Below are positions 1-10,500 of a DNA stretch of 64,000 bases, one piece after another; the first letter of the stretch is position 1, and each line of letters starts with the position of its first letter. The stretch is from Triatoma infestans. Its lineage: Eukaryota; Arthropoda; Insecta; Hemiptera; Reduviidae. The position numbers and the translations under genes are program-made. The notes under the pieces were generated by a model. The model made no database searches, was not told where the DNA came from, and saw only the letters and a program-made list of their open reading frames with translations. Location: contig JAAEAF010007701.1 in NCBI GenBank assembly GCA_011037195.1, forward strand, positions 1 through 64,000, read 5' to 3'.

Positions 1-790
1 TCTTTATAATTTGGGATCTATTAAGTACACTCATAAATTCAAAATTCGAAAGGGATTGAGGTACTAGTGGTACAATTACAAAAATTTAAAAATGAAATTC
101 ACTAGAAAATTCAATAATGGGAAATATTGAAGATATTTCCGCTGAGAAAGTAATTTAAAAAAAAACAATCAAATTATCTGATGGATAATTTGTTTAATTA
201 TGAAATTAAAATTTTTACGTACTTGTAAATTGTGGATTCTCGTTGAAAATATCCCAAACAGCTGGCACCAATGTAATTTGATTGGTGATGTTTGTAGTAG
301 TTGGTTGTGGCGTGAGCGTTTTAGCGAAAGGGGCTTGTGTGTTTGTTTGAGATAGAAGTAATAATAATTGAGAACACACTGGTAGTTTAAAACAATATAT
401 TCTCTAAGAGAAATTAAGTTAACAACAATATGCTTATAAATTAATTGGAATAATTCTTAAAACTTGATACTGGCTCTGATGTTTTCACTTTGGTAGCTAG
501 AACGAGTCTGTCTTAAAATATCTCTTCTCTTTGTTTCAATTCCTCCCCTGTGAGAAGAAGGGGTAATACAGTACAATGCCTTAATTGTTCTTGAACCGTA
601 CGAGTAACTGTAATGGTATTACCTGGCTGTCCTTTTGCAACATATTTTGATAATTTAGATTTATTTAAAATTTAATATTATTTCAAGTTTCTTGCATCCA
701 TCACAAAAGCAATAAAATTTCTTAAATAAATATAATAACACAGAGTAAGCAGTATGCACATGCGATATTATTCGACTCACATATTTTTGT
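1..790. other. AT-rich stretch without recognisable gene
   Basis: No open frame with protein-family character is visible on either strand. There are long A/T runs but no target duplications, terminal repeats or splice-flanked coding segment that I can support. Confidence 0.5.
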
Positions 791-797
791 ATCATTT

Positions 798-990
798 TTT
801 TTTTTTTCAGGCGGGCTTAACGTCCGTCCAACTACCAAATTAGGTGTCGTGGACGGGGCCGGAAGCACCTATTTTACTGTTAACATTTTTCATACCAATA
901 TAAAATTTAGCAGTTATACGCGGGACTCGAACTGGTGACCTCCCAGTTACAAGTCCATTCTCATAACCACTACACTAACACCTGTCCCCA
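798..990 (-). mobile_element. tRNA-derived SINE, family 2
   Basis: Read on the minus strand, this begins with a tRNA-like head containing an A-box-like GTTAGTGTAGTGGTTATGAG and, about 30 bases on, a B-box GTTCGAGTCCC. A body unrelated to tRNA follows and then a poly-A tail, seen as a T run at 795-808 on the plus strand. This order (pol III promoter boxes, body, A tail) is that of a tRNA-derived SINE. The head sequence differs from the SINE family at 17.7, 49.9, 58.2 and 61.2 kb, so this is a second family. A target duplication is not clear; short ATCATTT-like matches flank it. It is not a functional tRNA, because the sequence continues past the B-box without an acceptor stem. Confidence 0.7.
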
Positions 991-1930
991 TTTAAATCAT
1001 TTTATTTTTTATCGTCAAACTAAACATTTCTCACAGACACACGCGACTTTCACTTAATGCAATTTACATAGTATTTTTTTTTAAATTTTCTTTTGGAACT
1101 TTATAATTTTTACTAAATACTTATTCAAGTTATATCAATGGGAAAATATCTAAACTTAATAAAGCGACTTTCTTCTTTTTTTTCTTTTTTTTCCAGAAAA
1201 GCACATCATCCCCCTCCACAAAATCTTTAACATTTCTCAAGAAAAAGGTTCAAACAAAAGTGATAGATCACTGTAAATATATATAGTTATAACCATGTTA
1301 AACGAAACACCTTGGTGTTTTCATGGATATAATTGCAGAAACTTTGTGTGGGGGGGGACGGTTCAGAACAGTCACAATTCCATACAACACAGACTTTTCT
1401 TGAAACTTTTCTTGGGTTACCATATGTCCCGGTTTGGCCAGGACTGTCCCGATTTTTTAAGCACTTTTCCCAGCGTCCCAGCAGGTTGTTAAATATGTCC
1501 CGGTTTTTAAAGGTAAAAAAAAAAAAAAAAAAATTAATATTTATCAAATATAAAGAAACTTGTTTGTTTTCTTGGAAGACAGAATGGTGACATGTGTTTG
1601 TTATCATAAAAGATCTTGCAGATTATCCGTTCGAGGCGCGACCTCATTATCGCATGGTGCCTATTCTTGGATTTATCATATCTGTTAAAAAGGTTACTGA
1701 AACTTAGGTTGCCTTGCAGGTTATAAATCTTGCTGGTAGTGAAATAATTGTATTTAGTTCTGTTTGTGTGAAATATTAGATTCTTTATATTTGATATAAA
1801 AATAAGCTAATAGGCATTATAATGCTATAGGCTATTAGGTAAAGGTAAGAAATTATCTTGTTAATAAATTTTCTTTATCAAAATTAAAGTAGGGTAATTT
1901 AATTGACATATTCATTTAAATTTTTTTTGT
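991..1930. repeat. Degraded dispersed repeat and a TGTCCCGGTTT-like block
   Basis: Bases 1130-1265 resemble the block at 12000-12130 (start of a C-rich run, then AAAAGTGATAGAT), so they are a degraded piece of the window-wide dispersed repeat. Bases 1425-1510 hold four irregular copies of a TGTCCCGG/ATTT word followed by an A run at 1516-1531. This looks like the end of another unidentified repeat. The open frames here are artefacts of these repeats. Confidence 0.4.
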
Positions 1931-2194
1931 TATCCCTAGATTTATTATTATTGTCGGGTGCCTAATGGCGCGGGACCTAAGCCTATGTGGCCTTTATCCC
2001 CCCGATACCTCCCATATCCCCTTAATTAGTCTCCCCCGGTAGCTTACCGGTTAATCTACAATATCCCAAGATATCCCTAAACTCCAACTTGCCCAGGCAA
2101 TCCTGCGAGAGTGGTGCCCTCCCAAATTCCCAAATACACGAAACCTAGTCCAGCGAAACGGGGACACTGACATAAGTAGTGGTACACCGTTTCC

Positions 2195-2443
2195 CTAAAC
2201 TCCGTCGTCGCAATTCTGACAAATGGGACTGGACGTCCTCCCTATATTAAACAAGTGACTGGACACCCAAGTATGTCCAGTCACTATCCCTACCAGAGTC
2301 CTCAGACCCGTCCTACTGAGGGACAGGAGATACTCCGCAGTTCCCTGCTTACTTGTCTTTATAAATCTTTTGGCTTGGAGGCACCCTTGCGTGCCCCCCC
2401 CCCAGCATTTCTCCAAAATTTTCGTCTCCCAAAGTCTAATCTG
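2195..2443 (-). pseudogene. ORF2 C-terminal tail after RNase H
   Basis: The frame (2416-2195) continues ORF2 with LSRTGLRTLVGIVTGHTW, HLFNIGRTSSPICQNC. This matches the Cys-rich tail that ends ORF2 in this class of elements and is also present in the copies at 7367-7870 and 45880-46120. A C-run (2393-2403) has probably slipped and broken the frame from the RNase H. The final Cys/His pairs are lost by another break near 2200. Confidence 0.7.
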
Positions 2444-4069
2444 TTAGTCACGAAACGTCTTTGTGACAGCCAGGGCTGGTTCAGGACCACAGAATGGTTG
2501 AGATGATCCCTCCCTGGCCAACTGATCTGCCCTCTCATTTCCCTCTATTCCCGAGTGTCCGGGTATCCAATAGAGGCGCACCGTACCCCTCCGAGCTAAA
2601 GCATTGAGTTTTCTCCGACATTCTCCCACTAATTTCGAACTCCACCAAGGCTCACTCAAAGCCCTTAGTGCGGCCTGGCTAACCGAGAAAATCTGCACTT
2701 CCTTGAACTCTCCCTGCCACTCTCCCACCAGGCGGCAGCATTCAATAATGCCCACCACCTCAGCCTGGAAAACCGTGGCCAAACCACCCAAGGCCACCGA
2801 ACTCCCTCTATCCATCTCCTGAAACCATGCTCCCGCCTCCGACAGGCCAGTGCCCTCCTGCCTAGAGCCATCTGAATAGCAGCGAATAATACTGCTGCCC
2901 GACTCCGTTGGCCTCGTGAGGTTATCATCCCCTATACTACCAATCGTAATCTCATAATCTCTCTCAAATCCCCATTTCTTGCTCGTCTCATCAAGCTTGG
3001 ATAGCAGAAATCGGTTCACTCGCCAAATTTCGTCCTCGATCCTAGTGTGATCCCCCCGAAAGGTTCTCACCCATTCTCCCTTGCACCTCATTCTGAGGTA
3101 CCCTTTCATTGCCTCCTCCATTACCAAATACTGAAGAGGGGTTAGCCCCAACAGCATCTCCAATGCCACCGTCGGTGTCGTTCTCATCGCGCCAGTAATA
3201 GCCAAACAGGCCGTGCGCTGCACTCCTAGCAGTTTCTTGCTGTTCCTTCCCACCAAGGTACCAGACCACCATGCCACTGCGGCATAGAGTATCCTTGGCT
3301 TCACCAACTTCTCGTAAATCCAGTGGATGCCTCGGGGATTAACTGCCCAGGTCTTACCCACTAATCCCCTACACTGCCAGAAAACCTTCTGTTCCTTCTC
3401 ACAAACATACTCAATGTGAGCCCGCCAATTCAACGTATTGTTGATGAGGACCCCCAAGTATTTAACCTCTCTGCAAATTTGCACTTCCTTGCCGAAGAGC
3501 CTGGGTCTCCCAAGTCCTTCCAGTTTCCTTTTCCTGGTAAAGAGAACTAAGGAGCTTTTGTCCGGGTTGACAGACAAGCCGTAGTTCCTACACCACTGTT
3601 CCACGTAAGATAACGCCGACTGCATCAAGTCACTCACCACACTCAGATGCTTCCCTGTGATTAAGATTACCCCATCATCGGAATACATCTGCAGGTAAAA
3701 TCCCCTACGGTTCATCTCCCAAAGTAGCTCATCAACGATGAGGCACCACAAATGAGGAGACAAACTCCCACCTTGGGGAAAGCCCCTACTGGCTTTCACC
3801 CTTCTCTCCGCAGCTCCCAAACGAGAATAAACAATCCTCGAAGTCAGGAGGTTGACTATCCATCTAACCAGGGTCAACTCCCCACTTTTACCTAAAAACC
3901 TAAAAACTCGGTTTACCTCCTGTTCCCCCTCCGGGGTTTCGCAGAAGGTCCTCCAGGAGACTCTCTTCGTTCTCCGGATCTCTCTTTTATACTCTCGCTT
4001 GGCCTGAGTAAACCTTTCCCAGTCCTCCTCCGCGTTACTCCCCCTAGCCTTCCTCCTTAACCGCCTCAT
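2444..4069 (-). pseudogene. ORF2 reverse transcriptase-RNase H, internally deleted
   Basis: This 541-residue frame starts with a basic pre-RT region (about residues 1-75, ending RVFRFLGKSG). It jumps directly to the late RT palm region: GFPQGGSLSPHLW (motif 4), then YSDDGVIL (a variant of the catalytic YxDD), SVNPDKSSLVLF, VKYLGVLINN and a thumb region. The RT fingers and the first catalytic aspartate block are missing, roughly 230-270 residues compared with relatives, and the reading frame survives across the join. The last third is RNase H: CYSDGSRQEG (first D), FQAEVVGI (E), then FSVSQAALRAL where relatives have an aspartate (DSQAAL), and WIPGHSGIEGNERAD. With both the RT deletion and the D to V change, it is catalytically dead. 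Confidence 0.9.
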
Positions 4070-4086
4070 CTGTCTATTTAAGGCAG

Positions 4087-5002
4087 TTAATCGGGCCGTC
4101 CACCACTGACCTTCCTAGGCAATACCTCATGCTCAGGGCATGAAGTCTTATAAGCGTGAACAATCGTGCGAGTGGTCCAATCCACTCTCTGATCCAGGTT
4201 CTCCCCCTCAGCCGGCGGTCTACCCGGACCCAACCTATCATTTCTCAAGGCCGAGGTAAATCTACCCCAGTCAATTCTTCTCGGATTTCGAAACTTCTTC
4301 ACCTCTCCCATCTCAACGCGCAGGGTGATTCTAATGCCTCTATGGTCGGACAACGTCCAGTCATCCATAACCTCCCAACCTGTCGTCCAGGACAAAAATT
4401 GCCTGGAAGCCACCGTAATATCTATCACTTCTTCTCTATTCCTAATAAGAGGTAGGTTTCTTACCTCTATTTAAAAGAAAAAGGTTTCTACTTACCAAAA
4501 ACTCCGCCAGTGTCACCCCGCGCCGGTTGGTGTCGCTGCTTCCCCACAGCGTGTTGTGTGAGTTGGCATCGAATCCGACCAGCAGTGGCAGGTTCTCCTC
4601 TTCGCACCACTCCACCAGACGCTCCACTGCCCGGCCAGGTGGTGGCTCCTCTGAGTCATAGGGTAGGTAGGCCGACGCCAAGACCAGTCTGCCTGTTACC
4701 TCTCCTATCCTAATCGAATCTACCGTCAAGTCTCTGGAACAAAACTCTCTTAACATTAAACACTCCATATTCTTAGACGCCAGGACACAAGTCCTGGGCC
4801 TATCTACTCCACAATCATAAAATGTTCTCATCCCCATACCACCCCATCCAACCACACTGCCTCGGATGGTATAGGGCTCCTGAATTAGACCTACCATCAA
4901 GGGTGTTTCCCTTATGACCTCAGCCATCTCCGCTACCACTTCCCTACTCCTGTGTGTGTTGTATTGGAACACTCTAAGCATGAGAAGACTACTTGCCTCC
5001 AC
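4087..5002 (-). pseudogene. ORF2 N-terminal APE-type endonuclease, frameshifted
   Basis: The N-terminal part of ORF2 is an apurinic/apyrimidinic-type endonuclease that nicks target DNA to prime reverse transcription. The first frame (5002-4442) shows the conserved blocks in order: an N block (YNTHRS), the catalytic glutamate (LIQEPY), a central strand (RLVLASAYLPYD), and the D..N block (GFDANSHNTLWGS). After a break near 4440 the second frame (4428-4087) continues with DITVAS and the final SDHRGI block that carries the catalytic D and H. The active-site residues are therefore present, but they are split by at least one frameshift and a stop. Another break near 4100 separates this part from the RT frame. 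Confidence 0.85.
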
Positions 5003-5931
5003 TCTCCTCCTTGCCAGGCTGGCCTCGTTGCTTGTCCTCCTTCCTTTTGAAGGTGATCCTCGTTAGCTCGTAATAGGGCCTCCACTCCTTCTCCTCCAGA
5101 ATCCGGAGTGAATGGGAATCTATGAAGAACACCATCCACATACCTTTATCCTTCTCGAAGGAGCTAAGTACTCTCCAGAGATCTGTACGCAGACCAGGAT
5201 TCTGCCCCGCCAAGCGCTCCAGAAATCTCTCTAAATTACACCTCTTACCTGGCACCCAAACGGATACCCGAGTCATCTTGGGGATATCCTCCCCCTCCAA
5301 CATAACATATTGAATGTCACCTCTGGGTGTGACAGCCTGTCTGGCTGTCCAGGCCCTGGTCCTCTCGTCGCCGCAAGTGGTAAGGAACATGCCCTCACTT
5401 ACCACGCCAGACTCCTCGAATTGTGGCCACCAACCTTCATCAGCGGTGCCCTTCCTGCTCTCAGTATCATCCAGAGCACTCACAAGTTGTGCTCTGACGT
5501 GCTCGGCGTCGCCCTCGGTCATAACTTCACCGTCTACCCTGACCACGGCGACCTGCGGCTTCTTGGCCTTCTCCACTTTCGGGCGTTTGGCTTCGGGAAC
5601 GCTTTCTGGCGTCTCCTCCATACCCTTCTTCTTCTTCTTCTTTCTCTTCTTGCTAGACTCCCTTGTTTTGGTTTCACTCGGGGTCCGCCTTTCGGCGGTC
5701 CCCTCGCTTCGACCAGGGGAAGCCAGCAAAAGCTCCTCAGTACTGTTATTTAAACTCTCCGTGAAGGCACCCGGCAGTTTCCTGCCTCAAGGATGCGCCC
5801 CCACTGAACTCACCTACTTCTACTACATTGGCGGTGTGCTTTGTTCCTCAACAGCACCGGAGACCTTCGTGGAAATTTTCGCACCTTCATTTGCCACGGA
5901 CTGAGGGCCTTTCTTATTTTGTCCTTCCATG
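4989..5931 (-). pseudogene. ORF1 (RNA-binding nucleocapsid-type protein) of the non-LTR element
   Basis: The main open part (5729-4989, 246 residues) has a lysine-rich stretch (KKRKKKKKKG, residues about 28-37), typical of a nucleic-acid-binding or nuclear-targeting tail. A folded domain follows with the pattern QNPGLRTDLWRVLSSFEKD, a hydrophobic FFIDSHSLRIL strand and a final RPYYELTRITFKRK strand. I match this from memory to the DUF4780-type domain seen in ORF1 products of arthropod non-LTR elements; there is no CCHC zinc knuckle. An in-frame ATG near 5931 starts a short peptide (MEGQNKKGPQS) that runs into stops at about 5835, so the true N-terminus was probably there and has been lost by frameshift. 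The frame overlaps the start of the endonuclease ORF by 14 bases, consistent with coupled ORF1/ORF2 translation in the parent. Confidence 0.65.
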
Positions 5932-6479
5932 TGTTTATTTTCTTGAAAGGTGGGGTATAGTGTTAGTGAAGTATGTATAAATGTGGTGTTGAACTGTATG
6001 GTGTATGCTGTTTCCTCACCAGGTCCCTACAACTACAGGTACCTGGACGAATCTCCAGCTTGTAAGTCGCTCCCCCACGTCCGCCCCAGGTCCTCCAGTG
6101 TCCAAATAGACTCTGTGAAGTGAAGATCTGTTTTCGGAGGCCCAAGAATAGGCCTCGTCAGGGCAGCGTGAGATCGCTGGTGTGTCTGTGATGTAAAGTA
6201 AGTGAAATTGTTGCCACGGCGGGTGCAGAGTAAATGTTGTGTAGCCACGTCATGGTGTCTGCCGCCATTGCCCGATTGGCCGTGCAAAGCACGTTGTCCA
6301 GTCCCCGCGGCGTGGACGCTCGGGTTGGCTCCAACCCCGCAACTGGAATCACCTAGGCTTTCCACCAGTCACAGGGCTGTTTGGGGACCCAAAGCACTAG
6401 AATAGTCACCATTCTTTTGTCAATGGTCAAACGAATATCATCTGTTATTTTCAGCAGTACTGTTTGTGTACTGTGACCT

Positions 6480-6483
6480 TCCC

Positions 6484-6522
<39 letters not shown>

Positions 6523-6525
6523 CAT
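6480..6525. repeat. GA and CAGA microsatellite
   Basis: A run of GA dinucleotides at about 6485-6505 passes into GACA/CAGA tetranucleotides up to about 6521. It is simple sequence only; the Ser/Leu-rich open frame across it has no meaning. Confidence 0.9.
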
Positions 6526-6556
6526 TTCCTAAAAACACTTTTTTGTAATCATTTTT

Positions 6557-6720
6557 AGTGATAGCCTGTTTCATTTGTGGCCATCGACCGGTTTCGGGCG
6601 TTCGCCCATCTTCAGGATGCGATTGCCAGACAGTGTGATAACATAGACTTGCACAAATTCAGCAAATTCAGTTTACACATTCCGAAACCGGTCGATGACC
6701 ACAAAGTGAAGCAGGCTAAC
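6557..6720. repeat. Foldback repeat with hammerhead-like motif
   Basis: Two inverted arms, about 6557-6597 and 6682-6720, share the core CGACCGGTTTCGG / CCGAAACCGGTCG and the outer AGCCTG / CAGGCT words. The left arm contains the whole hammerhead-like module on the minus strand (6581-6620); the right arm keeps only its 3' half. Related foldbacks lie at 14788-15094, 45295-45490 and 54040-54250. They share the spacer word AAGTCTATGTTATNACACTG or its complement. Confidence 0.75.
6581..6620 (-). ncRNA. Hammerhead ribozyme-like motif, Penelope-associated type
   Basis: On the minus strand the order is CATC, CTGAAGA, T, GGGC-GAAC-GCCC, GAAA, CCGGTC, GATG. This fits a hammerhead core: CUGANGA, a 4-bp stem II with a GAAC loop, GAAA, a minimal stem III ending in the cleavage triplet GUC, and a stem I formed by CATC with GATG. 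One extra T sits between CUGANGA and stem II; every copy in the window has it. This is the best-preserved copy. Minimal type I hammerheads with a tiny stem III are known from the repeats of Penelope-like elements, and a Penelope RT remnant with a similar motif lies at 53.2-54 kb. Self-cleavage is inferred, not shown. Confidence 0.6.
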
Positions 6721-6729
6721 GCGGAAAAT

Positions 6730-7290
6730 GTCTCTGATGCTTTCCAGCTCTGCGGAACCAACCACCACAACAACTTTTTTGTAAGTTTGAATAAAATTGT
6801 AAGTCCGTATAAGTCCGTGATATCATACTGTTTATATACTTGACATCCTAAGAATGGATTGAAACCGAAATCGCTCGAGGACCACAAAATGAAGCAGACT
6901 AATAAAGAAAAGATCTTTCTGCACTCAATAGTGTAGTTACAATAAGGTCCCAGTACCTCCTTAAAACAACCTTGGGTAATGTACGGTTTCTGTCCAAAGC
7001 TGTCTACTAATTGAAACTTTCTATTAATTGAGTACTTAACACATCAATATTTTACTCATATTTAGAGCCAAATTGGGACTCCCTAATTTTGGCGCCCTGG
7101 ACAATTGTCCGGGTTGCCCGCCCCTAGAGCGGGCGCTGCCGGAGGCTCCAGTGTACTGGGATGGCTCCAGACGCTAATGACCACAGATGTTGATATGCCT
7201 TAGATAAAATAAGCGTCACACTTGTTCTTTTTGTGAGCGTTTCACACCAGATTTTGTTTGCAATGTGTGTTTGTGAGCAACACCTAAAGT
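6730..7290. other. Intergenic or intronic stretch without recognised gene
   Basis: Bases 6721-6765 are the outer flank of the foldback (GATGCTTTCCAGCTCTGCGG, also at 54232). Bases 7100-7190 are GC-rich but hold no frame I recognise. Bases 7228-7258 contain the dispersed-repeat hairpin end (TGAGCGTTTCACACCAGATT). Confidence 0.4.
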
Positions 7291-7870
7291 TATTATTCTA
7301 TTTATTCGCAGAAAGGGAGGGCAAACCCTACGCTATCCAAAGCCCCCAGGGCCCATATAGCTACCCCTAAAGAATAACAACCACTGGGACTAGAACGAAA
7401 ATCCAGGCCCAGGTTTTAACCATCTTAAGTTTCACCACAGACCGAACAAATCGGACCAAAACCTTAAAAGGACACAGCTTAAGATCCTCTACCGACATCC
7501 TATTCCGGCCGAAGGTCCTAAACCTAAGCTCCTCACAACCCAAACAATTCGTCATCAGATGCATGGGTGTCTCCTCCTCAGTCTCACAAACTCTACAAAA
7601 GGGGTCAGGCACGAGTCCCATTATATAGAGATGTCTCCTTAAACCACAATGCCCAGTGAGGAATCCAACCAGATATCTGAGGGAGGTCCGTGAAAGACGT
7701 CGGACCCCGCTACTCAAAGCTCCCTCCGGGCCCCCAATGAGCATTTTAGACTGGCGACAACCCACTGCACTCATCCATAGGGATGAGTGCTGTGAGGCCA
7801 TCCACGTCTGAAAGCCCGACAAACATGTGCCAGAAGACGCACGTAAAGTACATTTATAAATATAATGCAA
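7290..7870 (-). mobile_element. 5'-truncated non-LTR retrotransposon 3' end
   Basis: The minus-strand frame 7870-7367 is the C-terminal tail of an ORF2 of the same class as the element at 1.9-6.4 kb. It reads LSRTSLRYLVGFLTGHCGLR, then HLYIMGLVPDPFCRVC, then TPMHLMTNCLGCEELRFRTFG: a Cys-x2-Cys...His...Cys tail found after RNase H. The 3' UTR follows (7366-7300) and ends near 7290 in a poor AAT-like tail (GAATAAATAGAATAATAA). Everything 5' of this tail is missing, as expected from incomplete reverse transcription. The last 45 bases before the tail recur at 40648-40690 with an (AAT)n tail, which confirms the 3' boundary. Confidence 0.8.
7367..7870 (-). pseudogene. ORF2 C-terminal fragment (Cys-rich tail)
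   Basis: This is a 167-residue open frame with no RT or RNase H blocks. Its recognisable part runs from about residue 50 to 130 and includes GFLTGHCGLRRHLYIMG and the CRVC...H...C motif. In complete relatives this segment follows the RNase H domain and may bind template RNA. The ATG at the 5' end is incidental, because the first 15-20 residues come from flanking sequence. It is a dead fragment. Confidence 0.75.
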
Positions 7871-7879
7871 TTAAGTAGT

Positions 7880-9580
7880 AAATAAATAATATATAATTGA
7901 ATTAATGTTGTAAGTGAATGTTTCACTCGTGCTCTTAGTGGGGGACACGGATGGCACTTTCACATTGGACCACACAGAGGCGTCACATTTCCACTGTCCT
8001 ATTTTGTTAACTAATCGATTAATTAAGAACTCCCAGTATAAGTGACATAGTCTAAGGTAATAATGGATGGGCAAGCGTAGAGGAAGGGGATGTATGGGTA
8101 CATGTTCTAATTACTGGTCAAAACAAATGAGCTGTGTTAACAATATGGCTGCTACCCAGGGCGGCTATCTGGGTCGCTATTTCACACCCTTGTCAACAAC
8201 CGGTCATGTTACTTAAAAATAATAATGATTGTTATGTGCCCAATCGCCGAACTGGCATCTCAGTTTGCGATTACTATGGCTGGCAGAAAATAAAGTAAAA
8301 TACAATGTCGCTCTCTGGCGAAAGCAAATTTAACTAGGTCAAGCTTTGATCCAGAAAACGTTGTGTTATTCATGCTTTTTGAATAAGAAAAAATCTGGTG
8401 TGAAACACTCACACACTTAATTAAATTATATATAAAATGACAAATTTTCTTTAATCTTGATATTTATGTAGTAGAAATGTGATTGAGTTAAATTCCAGTA
8501 GGCAGCGCCAATAACATTGAATTAACCATTTGAAAACATTTGAAACTTAACGGCGCAAATTCCGCAGTACTTGCTTTGAAAATCAAATTTTGCGGAAAAA
8601 TGTTAAGAGTGTTGTGTTTATATCTGTGCAGTTAGCACACCGAATTTTAAGAATATCGGTTTCGAGAAAATTCTAACAATCAAAAGATTGGTTTGCAAAA
8701 TTACTTCTCTGGGTTTTCTTCAAATTTAGACTTCTAGCAGTGCTTCTAATGTGTATTAATATTATTGAGAAAGTTAAAACCATTGTACATGAAGTAGTAC
8801 TTTAAAGGAAATCTTAACTTCACTATTCTCACAAAAACTTCCAAAAATTAATTTTCTTGGGAAATATAAGTGATCAGTATTTATTTGGGTAGATATATAT
8901 ATATATACAATGTTTAAAGAAAATCCTGACAAACTGAATTTAAAAAAATCAGTAAAATTGCACTTCCGGTGGATGGGTTTTGACCGAAACGTTTGTCAAA
9001 ACACAGGGCGCCTCAAAACATGTAATTCCGGTAATATCTCAACTTCGAAAATTTGACAAGGTCGCAGTATTTCCTCTGACTAAGGGGTAAGAGAAACCGT
9101 TTTCTTATCACAATCCTGATATCTGACAATTACTGGTCAAAATCCTTAACCGGAAGCACGTCTTTCCCGATAAAAGGGTTTTACAGTGATTTTTCTCGTT
9201 AACATATCCAACGATTTTCTTATCTTGGTATGATGCGTTTTTATTTGAAAATTTTAAACTGCTTTTTTTTTTTTTATACAGTTTTATAGGAAAATTGATT
9301 TTTTTAAACAAAAACACAGGAGAATGTGCGAGCTGATTGAAGGCTGTACTTGAGGCGCTGCTGTTGAGGCAGCTGTTATGTTTCTCAGTTAGAATTGTTG
9401 GTGATAACTGCAATGCGAGGCAAATAGTGTGAATGTTTCACAACATCATTTCATTCACATGGTTGGGGGGGAGGGTTAATAAATACACGCAGTGACCGTA
9501 TGTGACCTTACATATCGTATATATAATGGGCATCTATTTTGGTTATGAAAGTAAACATGGGGGTCATGTTAATTTAAATG
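7880..9580. repeat. Diverged dispersed-repeat copies
   Basis: Hairpin-end sequence appears at 8394-8418 (CTGGTGTGAAACACTCACAC) and 9425-9440. Landmark blocks of the dispersed family lie at 8820-8900 (about ATTTTCTTGGGAAATATAAG), 8960-9060 (CACTTCCGGTGGATGG, then CTCAAAACATGTAATTCCGG and CAGTATTTCC), on the plus (F) strand. Bases 8100-8330 are non-repetitive to my eye. I see no coding sequence. Confidence 0.6.
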
Positions 9581-9690
9581 CATATATATATCTATATATG
9601 CATGTATATATATATATATACTATATATATATATATATATATATTTCATATTTCAATGAATATAGTTCATAGATATATATATATAGTTCA
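9580..9690. repeat. AT/GCATATATAT microsatellite with dyad symmetry
   Basis: A run of (AT)n contains palindromic GCATATATATATC / TATATATGCATG words and a flanking inverted pair (TTTCAATGAATATAGTTCAT at 9650-9669 and TATAGTTCATTGAAA at 9684-9698). It can extrude as a cruciform. Confidence 0.8.
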
Positions 9691-9699
9691 TTGAAATAC

Positions 9700-10461
9700 A
9701 TTAAACCGTCACATATAATTACTAGACAATGAATGTGTTATTTTTAGAGTTACACTTGGCTGTGGTAAACAGTGGTTCTGTGTGAAAAGGTCAAAGGTGT
9801 ACAGAAGCTAGCAAGTGGTGCTGTACAGATCAATCAGTAGAAGGCAAAAGGGTCAGGTCCAGAAAACTTTGCCTGAGGTAGAGCCGAGTGCCTGTTAATA
9901 TTTTAGCGATACACCTGCCCAGTTGTTTAAGAACTTGGAAGCTTTATTCCATCTTTTACGACTCAGCAATCTTCCACAACGATCTACTTTCATTGCTTTC
10001 TTCAGTTCTTGATGGATTAATTCACATTAAATTTGGCATTTTTAAAAACACCTGCGGGTAGTACTTTATTAATTTTCAAAAACAGTTTAGAATTGTGTCT
10101 TAAGTCTCTAAATCTCTCAGAACGCACTTGGAATCAAGTTCTCCAGAAAAATGTGTCAAATGAAGTGAAAATATCTAGTGTTTCTCTTACTCAATTTAAT
10201 CATGAAATTTTCTTTAAATTGTAACGTTACAATAATTCGTAGGGCTGGCGATACAAACCGGATGGTGGGGGTTTTACTTCTATATATCTGAGCCGCCTTA
10301 TGTGGAGTTCTCTGTTTCAAAACCATCAAAGCTCTTGCAAATTTAAATTTAAACTAACTGACAGAACCACCCCCCCCAATTTTGTGTGTACATTCAGAAA
10401 ACTTAGACTCACTGTTGATGGATTTTGCCCGAAAATATTCGTGTCTGATGCGGTGCTAGTA

Positions 10462-10500
<39 letters not shown>

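Larger units (their letters stand above)
1945..6375 (-). mobile_element. Non-LTR retrotransposon, LOA/R1-like, near full length, inactive
   Basis: On the minus strand the order is GC-rich 5' UTR (6375 to about 5935), ORF1 (about 5931-4989), ORF2 with endonuclease, reverse transcriptase, RNase H and a C-terminal tail (5002-2195), and a 3' UTR ending in a short AAT-type tail near 1945. The RNase H in ORF2 and the TAA-type tail favour the LOA/I/R1 group over Jockey. The 5' end resembles that of the element at 45542-47686 (shared GGCGTGGACG-like and GGGTTGGCT words), so the two are relatives. It carries frameshifts, an RT deletion and a lost RNase H aspartate, so it cannot move by itself. I could not find a convincing target duplication, so both end positions are approximate. 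Confidence 0.8.

Noticed and set aside
898..985. tRNA gene on the minus strand
   Set aside because: The B-box is good, but the sequence continues into a non-tRNA body and a poly-A tail. It was called as a SINE.
5310..5904. Plus-strand ORFs of 147 and 196 codons
   Set aside because: They are the antisense of ORF1 of the minus-strand non-LTR element. The Phe/Leu run is the complement of the lysine-rich tract.
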